Below the pieces are notes generated by a model. The model saw only the letters and a program-made list of their open reading frames with translations. It did no database searches and was not told the DNA's origin. 64,000 nt of DNA from JANOYJ01 sp963792485 (GTDB lineage Bacteria; Pseudomonadota; Alphaproteobacteria; Rhizobiales; Rhizobiaceae), in NCBI GenBank assembly GCA_963792485.1, contig CAWBWL010000013.1, forward strand, positions 62,001-126,000, given 5' to 3'. A program made the translations under genes and the position numbers. Below, piece by piece: positions 1-8,588 of the stretch (its first letter is position 1; each line of letters opens with the position of its first letter).

Positions 1-344
1 GAACCTTCGCTGCGCTGGGTGGCAAAGTTGTTTTCAAGGATCGGCAGGCCTGCTGGCGAGGCGAGCGTCAGATAGCCGTTTTCGCGAAACGAAATGAGCG
101 GCGTTTCCTGCTCCGCATTGATCTTGCGGATCATCGCCAGCGTGCCCATCGACAGCTGAATGTTCTCAGCGGCGCTGAATTGCTGGCGGATGCCAGCACA
201 GGAGAGGGCGGTGGCGGAGTATTTGAACGATGGGTCGCGTTCGATCAGCGCGATGGAGCCATCAAAGCCCATAAGCAGCAAATGCCAGGCGACGGCGCTG
301 CCCGAAATCGCCCCGCCAATGATTGCCACGTCGAAGTTTTGCAT
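1..344 (-). CDS. FAD-dependent oxidoreductase, N-terminal part (runs off window)
   Basis: Only the first 114 residues are inside the window; the 3' end lies before base 1. The protein opens with a Rossmann-type nucleotide-binding motif (VAIIGGAISGSAVAWHL, residues 5-21), and the second strand ends in ALIERD, as in DAO-family FAD oxidoreductases that oxidise amino or hydroxy groups. The ATG at 344 precedes the motif at the usual distance and there is no better start. It is divergent from the CitE-like gene with about 80 bp between them, so the two may share a control region. The substrate cannot be read from this fragment. The family is fairly secure from the motif; the specific reaction is unknown. 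Confidence 0.7.
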   Translation of the reverse strand, partial: MQNFDVAIIGGAISGSAVAWHLLLMGFDGSIALIERDPSFKYSATALSCAGIRQQFSAAENIQLSMGTLAMIRKINAEQETPLISFRENGYLTLASPAGLPILENNFATQRSEG

Positions 345-424
345 GCTGGACTGCAAACCAGTTTTTGCCGCGCTTCACAAGCGGCACACTTGCGTTTTCG
401 CCGCGCATTCGAAACAAGAAACGC

Positions 425-1300
425 ATGATCCATCCGGTCCTCCTGCGCTCTGTGCTTTATGTTCCCGCGTCCAATGAGCGGGCGCTGGAAAAGCTTGCTT
501 TCCTTGATATGGACGCGGTGATCCTTGATCTTGAAGATGCAGTCGCGCCGGACACGAAAGATGCGGCGCGCGAGAATGTGCGGCGGTTTTTCAAGGCGAA
601 GCCTCAGTCCAATGTGAAGTTTGCCATCCGCATGAACGGATTTGGCACACAATGGGGCAGCGAGGATTTGCTGGCTGCGCGCGCCTGCAAGCCTGACGCG
701 ATCGTTTTGCCGAAGGTCGAGAGCCCGCAGGACATTTTGACCGCTTCCGATGCGCTGTCGGAAACGGATGCGCCGGACAGTATCAAGCTCTGGGCGATGA
801 TCGAGACCCCGCGGGGGATCATGAACCTTGCGGCGATCGCGGCGCTTGGCGCGCATGGCAAATCCCGGCTGGAATGCCTTGTGGCTGGTAACAATGATTT
901 GATGCTGGCGACGGGCGCGAGAACGCAGACCGCAATGGGACCTTGGCTGGCGCAGATACTGATTGCCGCGCGGGCTGGTGGATTGGCGGCGCTGGACGGC
1001 GTGTTCAATGATTTCAGGAACAGCGCGGGATTTGAAGCCGCGTGCGCAGATGCGCGCGATTTGGGGTTTGACGGCAAGACGCTGATTCATCCGAGCCAGA
1101 TCGCAGCGGCAAACCGCGTATTTGCGCCGACTGGGGAGGAAGTGGCGCACGCCATTACGCTTGTGCAGGCGTTTGAAAGACCCGAAGCAGCAGGGCAGAA
1201 CGTGCTTGCGCTGAATGGCAAAATGGCAGAGCGGCTGCACTTGGATATCGCGCAAGCGACACTCGCCAGAGCGCGCGCAATTGGGGAGAAAGAGACATGA
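425..1300 (+). CDS. HpcH/HpaI aldolase / CitE-like CoA-ester lyase
   Basis: A 291-residue protein of the CitE / L-malyl-CoA lyase family, a TIM barrel that cleaves or forms acyl-CoA C-C bonds using Mg2+. Visible family features are LRSVLYVPASNERALEK at the N terminus, DAVILDLEDAVAP (the acidic metal-binding strand), IVLPKVES, the MIETPRGIMN segment with its conserved Glu, and GKTLIHPSQI near residue 220. Length and motif order match stand-alone CitE homologues rather than the citrate lyase complex, and no citD or citF is nearby. The start at 425 gives the canonical N terminus; an upstream in-frame extension overlaps the divergent gene and looks non-coding. It overlaps the next gene by 4 bp (ATGA). 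The exact substrate (malyl-, methylmalyl- or citramalyl-CoA) is undetermined. Confidence 0.85.
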   Translation: MIHPVLLRSVLYVPASNERALEKLAFLDMDAVILDLEDAVAPDTKDAARENVRRFFKAKPQSNVKFAIRMNGFGTQWGSEDLLAARACKPDAIVLPKVESPQDILTASDALSETDAPDSIKLWAMIETPRGIMNLAAIAALGAHGKSRLECLVAGNNDLMLATGARTQTAMGPWLAQILIAARAGGLAALDGVFNDFRNSAGFEAACADARDLGFDGKTLIHPSQIAAANRVFAPTGEEVAHAITLVQAFERPEAAGQNVLALNGKMAERLHLDIAQATLARARAIGEKET

Positions 1301-1503
1301 TCCTGTACCGCTATCTCACAGGCTTTGACGATTCCGCATTCTGCCACAAGGTGACGGCTGCGCTGAACAAAGGCTGGCTGTTGCAAGGGCCGTCGTCCCT
1401 CACATTTGACGCGGCGCAGGGCCGGGTTATTTGCGGGCAGGGGGTGATGAAGGAAGTGGCGGGCGTGGAGTATTCGCCAGACATGAGGCTGAGCGATTAT
1501 TGA
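1297..1503 (+). CDS. DUF1737 small protein
   Basis: A 68-residue protein that begins inside the stop of the CitE-like gene (ATGA overlap), so the two are probably translationally coupled. The YRYLTGFDDSAFCHKVTAALNKGW-type start and the following GWLLQGPSSLTFD segment resemble DUF1737 proteins, small domains of unknown function found alone or fused to other proteins. No signal peptide or membrane segment is visible. No function is assigned. Confidence 0.7.
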   Translation: MILYRYLTGFDDSAFCHKVTAALNKGWLLQGPSSLTFDAAQGRVICGQGVMKEVAGVEYSPDMRLSDY

Positions 1504-1506
1504 GGC

Positions 1507-1926
1507 TCACGCGTCCATTTCGATCCGCTCCATGTCAGCGTCGCTCAGGCCGAAGTGATGGCCAATTTCGTGGATGAGGACATGGGTGACGATCTCGCCC
1601 AGCGTCTCTTCATTTTCGGCCCAGTAATCCAGGATAGGCCGCCGGTAGAGTGTGACGCGGTTGGCTTGTTCTCCGGTTTGAGGCACAAGCTGCTCGCCAA
1701 TAGGACGGCCCTCAAACAGGCCGAGCAGGTCGAACTCGCTTTCAAGCGCAAGGTCTTCGGCAATATCCTCGGTCGGGAAATCCTCCACGCGGATCAGGAT
1801 GTCGCCCGACAGCCTGCGGAATTCCTCCGGCAGATGCGCGAAGGCCTCAATGACCAGAGCTTCCATTTCGGCGAGCGAAGGCGAGAACCGTCCGCTCCAA
1901 TCACCCGTCAAGTCACTGCGCGCCAT
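1507..1926 (-). CDS. Zincin-like metallopeptidase family protein (PF06262 type)
   Basis: A 139-residue protein carrying HEIGHHFGLSD near residues 119-129, the HExxHxxGxxD signature of minimal zinc metallopeptidases: the two His and the later Asp bind zinc and Glu is the catalytic base. The small size, acidic character, and the preceding VTLYRRPILDYW and ETLGEIVTHVLI segments fit the PF06262 family of small bacterial zincins, whose substrates are unknown. There is no signal peptide, so it is probably cytoplasmic. It is convergent with the DUF1737 gene (3 bp between stops). Confidence 0.85.
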   Translation of the reverse strand: MARSDLTGDWSGRFSPSLAEMEALVIEAFAHLPEEFRRLSGDILIRVEDFPTEDIAEDLALESEFDLLGLFEGRPIGEQLVPQTGEQANRVTLYRRPILDYWAENEETLGEIVTHVLIHEIGHHFGLSDADMERIEMDA

Positions 1927-1976
1927 GAATGCCTATCCGTCTGAGTTTGGAATATAGGCAGTTGGCGCAGAGCTTG

Positions 1977-2168
1977 CTATCCCTCAATCTCCCGCGCCTC
2001 CGACGGCAGCAGGATCGGAATGCCGTCGCGGATGGGGAAGGCGAGTTTGGCGACTTTGGAAATCAGCTCATTTTTGTCGCGGTCGTAGCGGAGCGTGTTC
2101 TTGGTCAGCGGGCAGACGAGCAGGTCCAGAAGCTTGGGGTCGATAGCAGTAGTTTTGCGCTCTTCCAT
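1977..2168 (-). CDS. Trm112-family small zinc-finger-like protein
   Basis: A 63-residue protein with DPKLLDLLVCPLTKNTLRYD followed by AFPIRDGIPILLPSEAR, the typical Trm112/YcaR layout. In many members two CxxC pairs bind zinc; here the single VCP Cys remains and the C-terminal pair is absent, as is common in proteobacterial members. Trm112 proteins activate methyltransferases in eukaryotes and archaea; the bacterial role is less clear. It lies 6 bp downstream of the Lon-N domain gene on the same strand, so the pair is very likely one transcript. Confidence 0.8.
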   Translation of the reverse strand: MEERKTTAIDPKLLDLLVCPLTKNTLRYDRDKNELISKVAKLAFPIRDGIPILLPSEAREIEG

Positions 2169-2174
2169 CCCCGC

Positions 2175-2843
2175 CTACTGCAGATTTGAGCCGGCGTCGC
2201 CCTTGCGGGCAAGGTTGATCTCAGTGATCGCGACGAGGGTGTCGGCGCGGGTCTTCAGATCGGGCGCTTCGAGCAGCGCCTGCTTTTCGGCAGGGCCGTA
2301 GGGCGACATCATCGACAGCGCGTTGACGAGCACAGCCGTGTTGGCGCGACTGACGCTCTCCCAGTCCGCTTCCATGCCATGGGCATCGAGATAGTCCCGG
2401 AACGCCTTCAGAAGCTGGTGGCGATCAACCTGATCGGCGCCCGTCTCCGGCTCAAGATCACCCATGAATGGCGAGATGCGGCATTGGCGGAATGGCGTGT
2501 TGGCCTTGATTTCTTCCTCAACGGTGAAGCGGGCCACGCCGGTCAGCGTGACAAGATAGCGCCCGTCATCGACTTCCGCGAACTGGGTGATCCGGCCAAG
2601 GCATCCGATCTTGCACAAAGCCGGCAGGTCCTGCGGGCTTTCATTGTCCGCAAAGGATGGCTGCACCATGCCGATGACGCGGCTGCCGGCCATGGCTTCG
2701 TCAATCATGGCGAGATAACGCGGCTCGAATATGTTGAGCGGCATTTGTCCGCCGGGCAGAAGCAAAGCCGAAGAGAGCGGAAACACCGGCACCACTTCCG
2801 GAAAGTCCGCCTTCTTAACATAGGAGCGAATACCAACGCGCAT
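2175..2843 (-). CDS. LON peptidase substrate-binding domain protein
   Basis: A 222-residue stand-alone Lon N-terminal domain without the AAA+ or protease parts. The signature is VPVFPLSSALLLPGGQMPLNIFEPRY, followed by GCLGRITQFAEVDDGRYLVTLTGVARF. Such proteins occur widely in alphaproteobacteria; binding of unfolded substrates is inferred from Lon, not shown. I prefer the start at 2843 because an AGGA lies 9 bases upstream, whereas the alternative ATG at 2861 has its purine run only one base away. It forms a cluster with the Trm112-like gene downstream and the thioredoxin gene upstream, all on the minus strand. Confidence 0.85.
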   Translation of the reverse strand: MRVGIRSYVKKADFPEVVPVFPLSSALLLPGGQMPLNIFEPRYLAMIDEAMAGSRVIGMVQPSFADNESPQDLPALCKIGCLGRITQFAEVDDGRYLVTLTGVARFTVEEEIKANTPFRQCRISPFMGDLEPETGADQVDRHQLLKAFRDYLDAHGMEADWESVSRANTAVLVNALSMMSPYGPAEKQALLEAPDLKTRADTLVAITEINLARKGDAGSNLQ

Positions 2844-2900
2844 CTTAGAAAATCCTGTCATGCCCCCTAAATGGCGTTCGGCGTGTTTATCTCAATAGCG

Positions 2901-3860
2901 TCAGGAAAACAAAGCCGAGGACAGGCCGCGCCGGGCGGTCAAGGTTGCCTCGTCCCCCGGTCCCCAGGCATCGAAAAACACCAGCAGCTGCTTGCGCGCG
3001 CCGTCATCGTTCCATGTCCGGTCCGTGCGGATGATGTGCAGGAGATGATCCGCAGCTGCGTTGCGGTTGCTCCTGGCGTTTTCGACCATGGCAAGGTCAA
3101 AGCGGGCCTCGTGGTCTTTGGGGTCGGCCTCGAGCCGGCGCTCAAACTCGCGCGGATCGCCAAGTGTCGCGACCTGCTCTGCCATGGTGATTTTGGCCTG
3201 CAAGGCCGTATAGGCGGGGAGTTTCTTGGCTGCTTCAGTCAGTTTTTCGGCGATAGCTTTGGCGCCTTCAACATCGTTCATATCGACGAGGCACTCCGCA
3301 ACGCCAAGCAGCGCTTCCTGATTGTCCGGATCCTGTTCGGCGAGCGTGGAGAAAATCTCCAGCGCGGCCTCCGTCTCGCCAGCGCCGAGCCGTTCCCTGG
3401 CGAGTTTGAGATATTCGGCAATCTGCAGCTCCGCCTCATCCGGACCGGCGACGCGGTTGATGAATTCGACGATCTTGCCCTCCGGCTGCGCGCCCATGAA
3501 GCCGTCCACCGGCTTGCCGTTCTTGAACGCGATAACGGCGGGGATTGATTGGATGCCTAGCTGGCCGGGAATGGACGGGTGGTCGTCAATGTTCATCTTG
3601 ACGAGCGCCACGCGCCCGGCCGAATCGCGCACCGCCTTTTCCAGATAGGGAGCCAGTTGCTTGCACGGGCCGCACCATGGCGCCCAGAAATCGACCAGAA
3701 CCGGCATCTGGCGTGAGGCGGCGATCACCTCGGTCGCAAAGCTTGCCGTCGTGACGTCCTTGAAGTCCACGTTCGCCTCAGCTTGCGCGGGCGCGGATGT
3801 GTAGTTTACCCCGGCGTCGTAGCCGCTGCCTTGCGTTGCATAGGGATTGTCGCCACCCAT
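2901..3860 (-). CDS. cnoX: Thioredoxin-TPR co-chaperone (YbbN/CnoX-like)
   Basis: A 319-residue protein. Residues about 35-140 are a thioredoxin fold with active site FWAPWCGPCKQL and the cis-proline segment IQSIPAVIAF; the remainder is a helical TPR region (AALEIFSTLAEQDPDNQEALLG and later repeats). This two-part layout is that of CnoX/YbbN, a holdase that protects proteins from over-oxidation and hands them to GroEL or DnaK. An intact CxxC suggests redox activity, unlike the E. coli protein, which has lost the first Cys. A GGAGAGAG ribosome site sits just before the ATG. The cytoplasmic location is inferred from the absence of a signal peptide. Confidence 0.88.
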   Translation of the reverse strand: MGGDNPYATQGSGYDAGVNYTSAPAQAEANVDFKDVTTASFATEVIAASRQMPVLVDFWAPWCGPCKQLAPYLEKAVRDSAGRVALVKMNIDDHPSIPGQLGIQSIPAVIAFKNGKPVDGFMGAQPEGKIVEFINRVAGPDEAELQIAEYLKLARERLGAGETEAALEIFSTLAEQDPDNQEALLGVAECLVDMNDVEGAKAIAEKLTEAAKKLPAYTALQAKITMAEQVATLGDPREFERRLEADPKDHEARFDLAMVENARSNRNAAADHLLHIIRTDRTWNDDGARKQLLVFFDAWGPGDEATLTARRGLSSALFS

Positions 3861-3907
3861 GGCTCTCTCCAGTCATTTTCAAAAGTCGTTGCCCGCCACA
3901 TCGGCCT

Positions 3908-4405
3908 TTATGCGGTCAATTTCAAGATGCGCGGCTCGTGTCCGGTGGCGCGCAGGAATGTGACGAGGTCATCACGGCCGATGGATGTGGTCGCGTCATT
4001 GACCAGAGGATGGCCGTTTATGGTGTCATTCATCATCAAATCCGCGTCCAGGAATACGGAAACCTTGCCGCTCACATCATTCAAAGCCCCGAACACGGTG
4101 ACTGCGCCGGGCGTGACGCCGAGGCGTTCGAGCATGGCTTCGGGCTTGCCGAACGATACCTTGCTGGCCGCGCCGATTACATGGTGGATGGTTTTCAGGT
4201 CAACAATAGCGTCCTCGTCAACCGTGAGCAGGAAGAATTGGTCTTTCTTGTCTTTCACAAACAGGTTTTTGGTATGCCCGCCGGAAATCTCGCCGCGCAG
4301 CGCCTTGGAATCGGCGACTGTATGGAGGGATGGGTGCTGGATTGTGGTGGTCTTGATGCCCAGATTTTCAAGATAAACCATGAGTTCCTGCGGGGATTTC
4401 GGCAT
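3908..4405 (-). CDS. YbaK/ProX-type prolyl-tRNA editing (deacylase) protein
   Basis: A 165-residue free-standing editing domain related to the INS domain of prolyl-tRNA synthetase. It shows GGHTKNLFVKDKKDQFFLL, containing the conserved Lys that orients the tRNA ester, then the FGALND and VFLDADLM segments typical of ProX/ProXp-ala. These proteins hydrolyse Ala-tRNAPro (sometimes Cys-tRNAPro). An AGGTGAGG ribosome site precedes the ATG at 4405. It lies upstream of the thioredoxin gene on the same strand with a 47-bp gap. The exact aminoacyl specificity cannot be read from sequence alone. Confidence 0.88.
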   Translation of the reverse strand: MPKSPQELMVYLENLGIKTTTIQHPSLHTVADSKALRGEISGGHTKNLFVKDKKDQFFLLTVDEDAIVDLKTIHHVIGAASKVSFGKPEAMLERLGVTPGAVTVFGALNDVSGKVSVFLDADLMMNDTINGHPLVNDATTSIGRDDLVTFLRATGHEPRILKLTA

Positions 4406-4560
4406 TTTTCCTCACCTTTTCTCGTCGTATGCGGCGTTGGCACTAGCGTTCCCAACGACCCATCTCAACTAAATTCGGCATGAAAAGCAGGCTGGATTTG
4501 TTGTTGCAATCTCCCGTCTCTTCCGCCATATAGCAGCCGCTGCGGCTGATGCCGTGTCGA

Positions 4561-4635
4561 GCGGGTGTAGCTCAGGGGTAGAGCATAACCTTGCCAAGGT
4601 TAGGGTCGAGGGTTCGAATCCCTTCGCCCGCTCCA
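4561..4635 (+). tRNA. tRNA-Gly (anticodon GCC)
   Basis: A complete cloverleaf can be folded by eye. The acceptor stem GCGGGTG pairs with CGCCCGC (one G-T wobble). The anticodon stem TAACC/GGTTA closes the loop TTGCCAA with anticodon GCC. The T arm reads GAGGGTTCGAATCCCTT, and the 3' CCA is encoded. It is followed 30 bases later by a rho-independent terminator. Confidence 0.97.
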
Positions 4636-4666
4636 AATTCTCAAAAGGAATTCAGCACTGCCAATC

Positions 4667-4686
4667 AAGCCCTCCGGGGCTTTTTT
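4667..4686 (+). terminator. Rho-independent terminator after tRNA-Gly
   Basis: AAGCCC-TCCG-GGGCTT folds into a short GC-rich hairpin that runs directly into six T residues. It lies between the tRNA gene and the convergent ABC permease gene. Confidence 0.85.
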
Positions 4687-4716
4687 GTTGTCTGGCCGGA
4701 ATTTTGCAGCCGGGAG

Positions 4717-5637
4717 CTACTTCACCGCACCTGCAGTCATGCCCTTGATGAGATAGCGCTCGAGCGCGATGCCCAGAACCAGAAGCGGCGCGATGGCGGC
4801 TGTGGCGAGAGCGGCCATGGTCCACCAGTTGATGCCTTGCGAGCCGGTCTGGCTGGCGACCATGACGGGGAGCGTTCTGGCGTCCGCCGAGGTCAGGAGC
4901 GCAGCGAAGAAATATTCGTTCCAGCACAGCACCAGCGCCAGGATGAACGCGGCCACCATGCCAGGCAGCGCGATCGGCAGGACGATCTGAAAGAAGGCGC
5001 CCCAGATCGACAGCCCGTCCACCATCGCTGCCTCTTCAAGCTCGACGGGAATTGAATTGAACTGGTCGCGCATGATCCAGATGACGATGGGCAGAACAGT
5101 GAGCGTGTAAAGCAAGATCAGCCCGATGCGGCTGTCGAGCATATCCACCTCTTTGTAGAGCACCAGCATGGGCAGGGCCAAGACCACAGGCGGCAGGATC
5201 AGCTGCGACAGAAAAAAGAAGGAGATGTCTTCGTTTTTGAACCTGCCGAATTGGTAGCGGAACCGGGTCAGGCCGTAAGCCGCCAGAGAGCCGATCATGA
5301 TCGCCAGGAGCGATGCGCCAATCGACGTAATCAGCGAATTGTAAAAGCGCTTGAGGAACTCCTCGCGAACGGTCGAGACTTCGCCAATTGTGTCAGGCGA
5401 GAGCCCGAGCGAACGCCAGCCCTTCCAGTCCGGCTGAAAATCAACGAGTGGGATCAAATGTCCCTGCGTGACATTGACCGCTGATTTCATGGAGGTGGTC
5501 ACCGTCCAATAGATCGGAAACAGGCAAATGAAGGCCCAAGTCAGGAGAGCGCCGTAGATGAAAACGCGCTTGCCCCAGAAGGCCAAGCCACCTTTCTCGA
5601 CCGGGGAACTATCGGGCTCGATTGCTTGAACGCTCAT
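4717..5637 (-). CDS. Carbohydrate ABC transporter permease (MalG type, CUT1)
   Basis: A 306-residue inner-membrane permease with about six hydrophobic helices. The cytoplasmic EAA loop (EEAAMVDGLSIWGAFFQIVLP) that docks on the ATPase is near residue 200. The N-terminal helix with FPIYWTVTTSMK is typical of MalG-like subunits of CUT1 sugar importers. It follows the MalF-type permease by 7 bp, and a GAGGCGG ribosome site precedes its ATG. It is the last gene of a binding protein-permease-permease unit; the matching ATPase is divergent at 8778. The sugar is not identifiable from the permease. Confidence 0.9.
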   Translation of the reverse strand: MSVQAIEPDSSPVEKGGLAFWGKRVFIYGALLTWAFICLFPIYWTVTTSMKSAVNVTQGHLIPLVDFQPDWKGWRSLGLSPDTIGEVSTVREEFLKRFYNSLITSIGASLLAIMIGSLAAYGLTRFRYQFGRFKNEDISFFFLSQLILPPVVLALPMLVLYKEVDMLDSRIGLILLYTLTVLPIVIWIMRDQFNSIPVELEEAAMVDGLSIWGAFFQIVLPIALPGMVAAFILALVLCWNEYFFAALLTSADARTLPVMVASQTGSQGINWWTMAALATAAIAPLLVLGIALERYLIKGMTAGAVK

Positions 5638-5644
5638 ATCCGCC

Positions 5645-6751
5645 TCACGTCACGTTCCGGATGAACCGGTTTGCAATCTTCAGAAGCCAGGTTACGAAAA
5701 CGATGATGATGACGAGATAGACCATGGCCAGCATTGTGCCGTAGCCGACATTGGAGCGGTCGCGGTATTCGCGAAAAATGAATGAAGTGACCGAATCCGT
5801 TGCGCCGCCGGGGCCGCCGGAGGTGACGGTGATGATGATGTCGGCAAGCTTGAGCTTGAAGATGATGCGCAGGATGACGGCTGTGATCGACACGGGCAGC
5901 ATAAGCGGGAAGGTCACCTGCCAGAAGGATTGCCAGGGCGTCGCGCCGTCAACTTTGGCAGCCTCCAGAATTTCCTTGGACATCGCCTGCAGACCGGCGA
6001 GCAGCATGATCATGAGGAATGGGATGTACGTCCATGCGTCCATCACCATGATCGACAGCCGCGCTATGCCGGGGCTGGTGAAGAAGGCCGGATTTTCCCA
6101 GCCGAGCCAGCGGGCGAGCGTGGCCGCGGGGCCAAAGCGGTATTCCATCAGCGATTTTCCGATCATCCAGGACACGGCGACCGGCGAGAGCATGAGCGGC
6201 AGAAGGAAGACGACGCGGAAGAATTTTCGCGCCCGGATCTGCGCGTTGAGGAGGAGCGCGAGGCCAAAGGCGATGGCGTATTCAACAATCACCGCCAGCA
6301 CATAGTAGACCATGTTGAGCATGGCGTTCCAATAATAGGGATCGCCCAGCATCTGCCAGACATTATCGAGGCCATTGAATTTGCGGCCCGAGAACGAGGA
6401 CAGGTTCCAGTCGGTCAGCGCGATGTAGAAGCCGAAAAGGGTCGGGAATATCACCATGGCGATGGTGAACAGGAGAGCGGGAAGGAGGAACAGGAGCTTG
6501 TAGCCTTCAACGCCGCGCATCAGGATTTGACCTGCGGCAAGGCCTGCGCCCCAAACTAGATAGGCGTAGGCAAGCGGTCGCCACGTCTCGAAACCGAATG
6601 AGATCGCACCCGATTTGTAAAGTATCTGCAGGAGCGCGACAGCTGCCAGCAATGTGGTGACGGCAATGATCAAAGTCCGTCCCGCAGCGCGGCGCGCCGC
6701 AGGCATGGAACCGTCCGGTATCTCAAATTCGCCAGCGTCTGAAACGGACAC
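5645..6751 (-). CDS. Carbohydrate ABC transporter permease (MalF type, CUT1)
   Basis: A 368-residue membrane protein with two extra N-terminal hydrophobic segments ahead of the six core helices. It has the MalF-like DWNLSSF region and an EAA loop (LEAAKVDGATPWQSFWQVTFP) near residue 265. The start is GTG at 6751 with an AGGA 8 bases upstream; the nearby ATG at 6759 is out of frame. It follows the binding-protein gene after a 76-bp gap that contains a strong hairpin, and pairs with the MalG-type permease downstream. Confidence 0.9.
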   Translation of the reverse strand: MSVSDAGEFEIPDGSMPAARRAAGRTLIIAVTTLLAAVALLQILYKSGAISFGFETWRPLAYAYLVWGAGLAAGQILMRGVEGYKLLFLLPALLFTIAMVIFPTLFGFYIALTDWNLSSFSGRKFNGLDNVWQMLGDPYYWNAMLNMVYYVLAVIVEYAIAFGLALLLNAQIRARKFFRVVFLLPLMLSPVAVSWMIGKSLMEYRFGPAATLARWLGWENPAFFTSPGIARLSIMVMDAWTYIPFLMIMLLAGLQAMSKEILEAAKVDGATPWQSFWQVTFPLMLPVSITAVILRIIFKLKLADIIITVTSGGPGGATDSVTSFIFREYRDRSNVGYGTMLAMVYLVIIIVFVTWLLKIANRFIRNVT

Positions 6752-6787
6752 GCTTTCATCCTGATCGTTCTATCAGCAGATGCAGAG

Positions 6788-6811
6788 GCCCGGCGGAGCG
6801 TGCCGCCGGGC
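6788..6811 (-). promoter_or_regulatory. Intercistronic hairpin after the binding-protein gene
   Basis: A perfect 9-bp stem (GCCCGGCGG/CCGCCGGGC) with a 6-base loop lies between the binding-protein stop and the first permease, with no T run after it. Hairpins at this place in ABC operons are known to protect the upstream mRNA, or partly attenuate, so that binding protein exceeds permease. That role is inferred here. Confidence 0.6.
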
Positions 6812-6827
6812 ACCTTATGATCAGACC

Positions 6828-8492
6828 TTACAGCCCAAGCGAAGCCTTGTAGAGCTTGATCTGGCTTTCACGACCGATCTGGTCGGTGATCTTCTCCCAA
6901 GCCGCCGCGATGGCATCCGCGCCGGCCTGCGCGGTCGCCTGTCCGGCGTAGATCTTTGCAAGCTCGTCTTCTGCAACGGAGTAATATTGGAAGATGCCCG
7001 GAATGCGGGGTTCGATGGCCGCGTTCGGATGGTTGTAGGAATCGGCTTCCGAGGCGAGATAGGATTTGATGAAGGCCTCGTCATAGCCTGCGGCCACCCA
7101 TTCAGCCGTGTCGAAATGGCTCTGCCGGTAGGGCTGGAAGCCGGACGGATAGGCGGCGCACCAAAGCGACAGGTCCTTGCCACCCAGATGGGCAGCAGCA
7201 GACCATGCGGCCTTCTTCTTTTTCTCGTCCGCATCGACACGGGCCATCACGTAAACGCCCCAGCCGATATAGGCCATGTTCGGCGCATAGTTTGGTCCCG
7301 AGGCGAGCTTGTCCCACGCGCCGGTCTTGGCGTTATACACATCATCCGAGCCGGGCAGGATCGAGAAGCCGATCGTGTCGCCGATGACCGAGGAATCATT
7401 GGTCTTGGCGTTAGAGCCGATATCACCCCACCAGGACAGCATCGAGCCGGTGCCGGCGAGGAATTGCTGGAAGCCGGTGGTGCCGGGGTCGGCGTTCAGC
7501 TGGTCGTTTGGCTGCATCGGGATGACGTCGAGCACATCCTGAATGGCGCGCACGAAGGCGGGGTTGTTGACGCGCGGCTTCATCGTGTCGGCGTCGAACA
7601 GCCAAGCCTTGTCGTCCGGGTGCTTGGCATAGGCTGTGGCGCGGCTCTCGAGGAAGTAGAAGCCGAACCCGCCCCAGCCCTTGAGCGGGTCGAGATAGCC
7701 ATAGGCGTCCTGGCCATTGATTTTCTGGCCCTTGAGGAATTTGGTGACGGCCTGCACCTGCTGCCAAGTTGTCGGCACGGCCCAAGGCGTTGTGTTGCCT
7801 GCGGCCTTCCATGCTTCGGCAAGGCCGGCGTCAGCGAAATAGTCGGTGCGGTAGTTGAAGTTGTGGCAGTCCCCGTCACAGGAAATGCGGTAGGTTTTGC
7901 CATCCCATGTTCCGACGGGCGCCTTCAAGTAAGCGACGTAGTCGTCCATGTCGATCTGGGCCTTGACCCAGTCCGGCATTTCGGAAGCCAAGCCCTTGCC
8001 GCAGACATCGCCTTCGAACGGTGCGCCCATTTCGGCGATGTCAAAGTCCACCGTGCCGGTGGCGATCGACTGCTGCAGGCGGGCATTATAGTCAGCCTGC
8101 GCCAGATCGATCCAGTTGATTTTGGCTCCGGTGTAAGCCTCCCATGGCTTCAAAAAGCCGCGGAACAGGAAATTGTGCTGGTTCTGGTTGTTGAGCCCAA
8201 GGAATGTCAGCTCGACGCCAGCGAATTCGCCTTCCTTGACGCTGGCTTTTGTGGCGGCAAGGCATAACTCGCCAACCTTTTGGTAATCTGCATCCGTCGG
8301 CGAACCTTTGCCGACGCCCGGAATCTTCAAGATTTCCGCACGCAGGCTTGCCTGGGCTGATGCCGCTGATGTCAGTGCGCCCAGCATGCCGCCCGAGGTC
8401 GCCGCCAGCGCCGCGACGCTTGCCGCACCCTTTAACAGTTCCCGGCGCGTTGCTCCCATCCGCACCAGATTCTCGTATATGCCGACTTTCAT
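6828..8492 (-). CDS. Extracellular solute-binding protein with Tat signal (CUT1 importer)
   Basis: A 554-residue periplasmic binding protein, large for the family. The N terminus carries a twin-arginine export signal (ATRRELLKGAASVAALAA) ahead of an AxA-type cleavage region, suggesting export in folded form. Later segments (FLKPWEAYTGAKINWIDL, FDIAEMGAPFEGD, WWGDIGSNAK) resemble sugar-binding type-1 proteins. I chose the ATG at 8492 because GGGAGAGA lies 7-8 bases upstream and the longer reading frame adds a non-signal-like leader. It is the first gene of the minus-strand importer unit and probably provides its specificity; the ligand is unknown. Confidence 0.88.
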   Translation of the reverse strand: MKVGIYENLVRMGATRRELLKGAASVAALAATSGGMLGALTSAASAQASLRAEILKIPGVGKGSPTDADYQKVGELCLAATKASVKEGEFAGVELTFLGLNNQNQHNFLFRGFLKPWEAYTGAKINWIDLAQADYNARLQQSIATGTVDFDIAEMGAPFEGDVCGKGLASEMPDWVKAQIDMDDYVAYLKAPVGTWDGKTYRISCDGDCHNFNYRTDYFADAGLAEAWKAAGNTTPWAVPTTWQQVQAVTKFLKGQKINGQDAYGYLDPLKGWGGFGFYFLESRATAYAKHPDDKAWLFDADTMKPRVNNPAFVRAIQDVLDVIPMQPNDQLNADPGTTGFQQFLAGTGSMLSWWGDIGSNAKTNDSSVIGDTIGFSILPGSDDVYNAKTGAWDKLASGPNYAPNMAYIGWGVYVMARVDADEKKKKAAWSAAAHLGGKDLSLWCAAYPSGFQPYRQSHFDTAEWVAAGYDEAFIKSYLASEADSYNHPNAAIEPRIPGIFQYYSVAEDELAKIYAGQATAQAGADAIAAAWEKITDQIGRESQIKLYKASLGL

Positions 8493-8568
8493 AACCGCTC
8501 TCTCCCATTTGCTTTTCGTTGGTTCTTTAGCCTCGGAACATGTGGTTTTTTCCGTTTGCTCCTCCAAG

Positions 8569-8588
8569 GGTAAGGGACTATCCTTACC
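8569..8588. promoter_or_regulatory. Inverted repeat, candidate operator in divergent promoter region
   Basis: GGTAAGG-6 bases-CCTTACC is a perfect 7-bp dyad in the 285-bp gap between the binding-protein gene and the divergent ATPase gene. Related half-sites follow (CTTACCC at about 8630, ACTTTACC at 8651), and an ACTTTAC dyad recurs at 9849. It sits about 77 bp upstream of the binding-protein ATG, a sensible place for a regulator. The nearest regulator gene is the RpiR-family gene at 14610; the link is inferred. Confidence 0.45.

Noticed and set aside
245..1255. A 336-codon minus-strand frame opposite the CitE-like gene
   Set aside because: Arg/His-rich composition without domain features, and it overlaps a well-supported gene over its length.
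6780..8267. A 495-codon open frame on the plus strand
   Set aside because: It lies wholly antisense to the convincing Tat-signal binding-protein gene, has no recognisable domain and reflects GC-rich codon bias.
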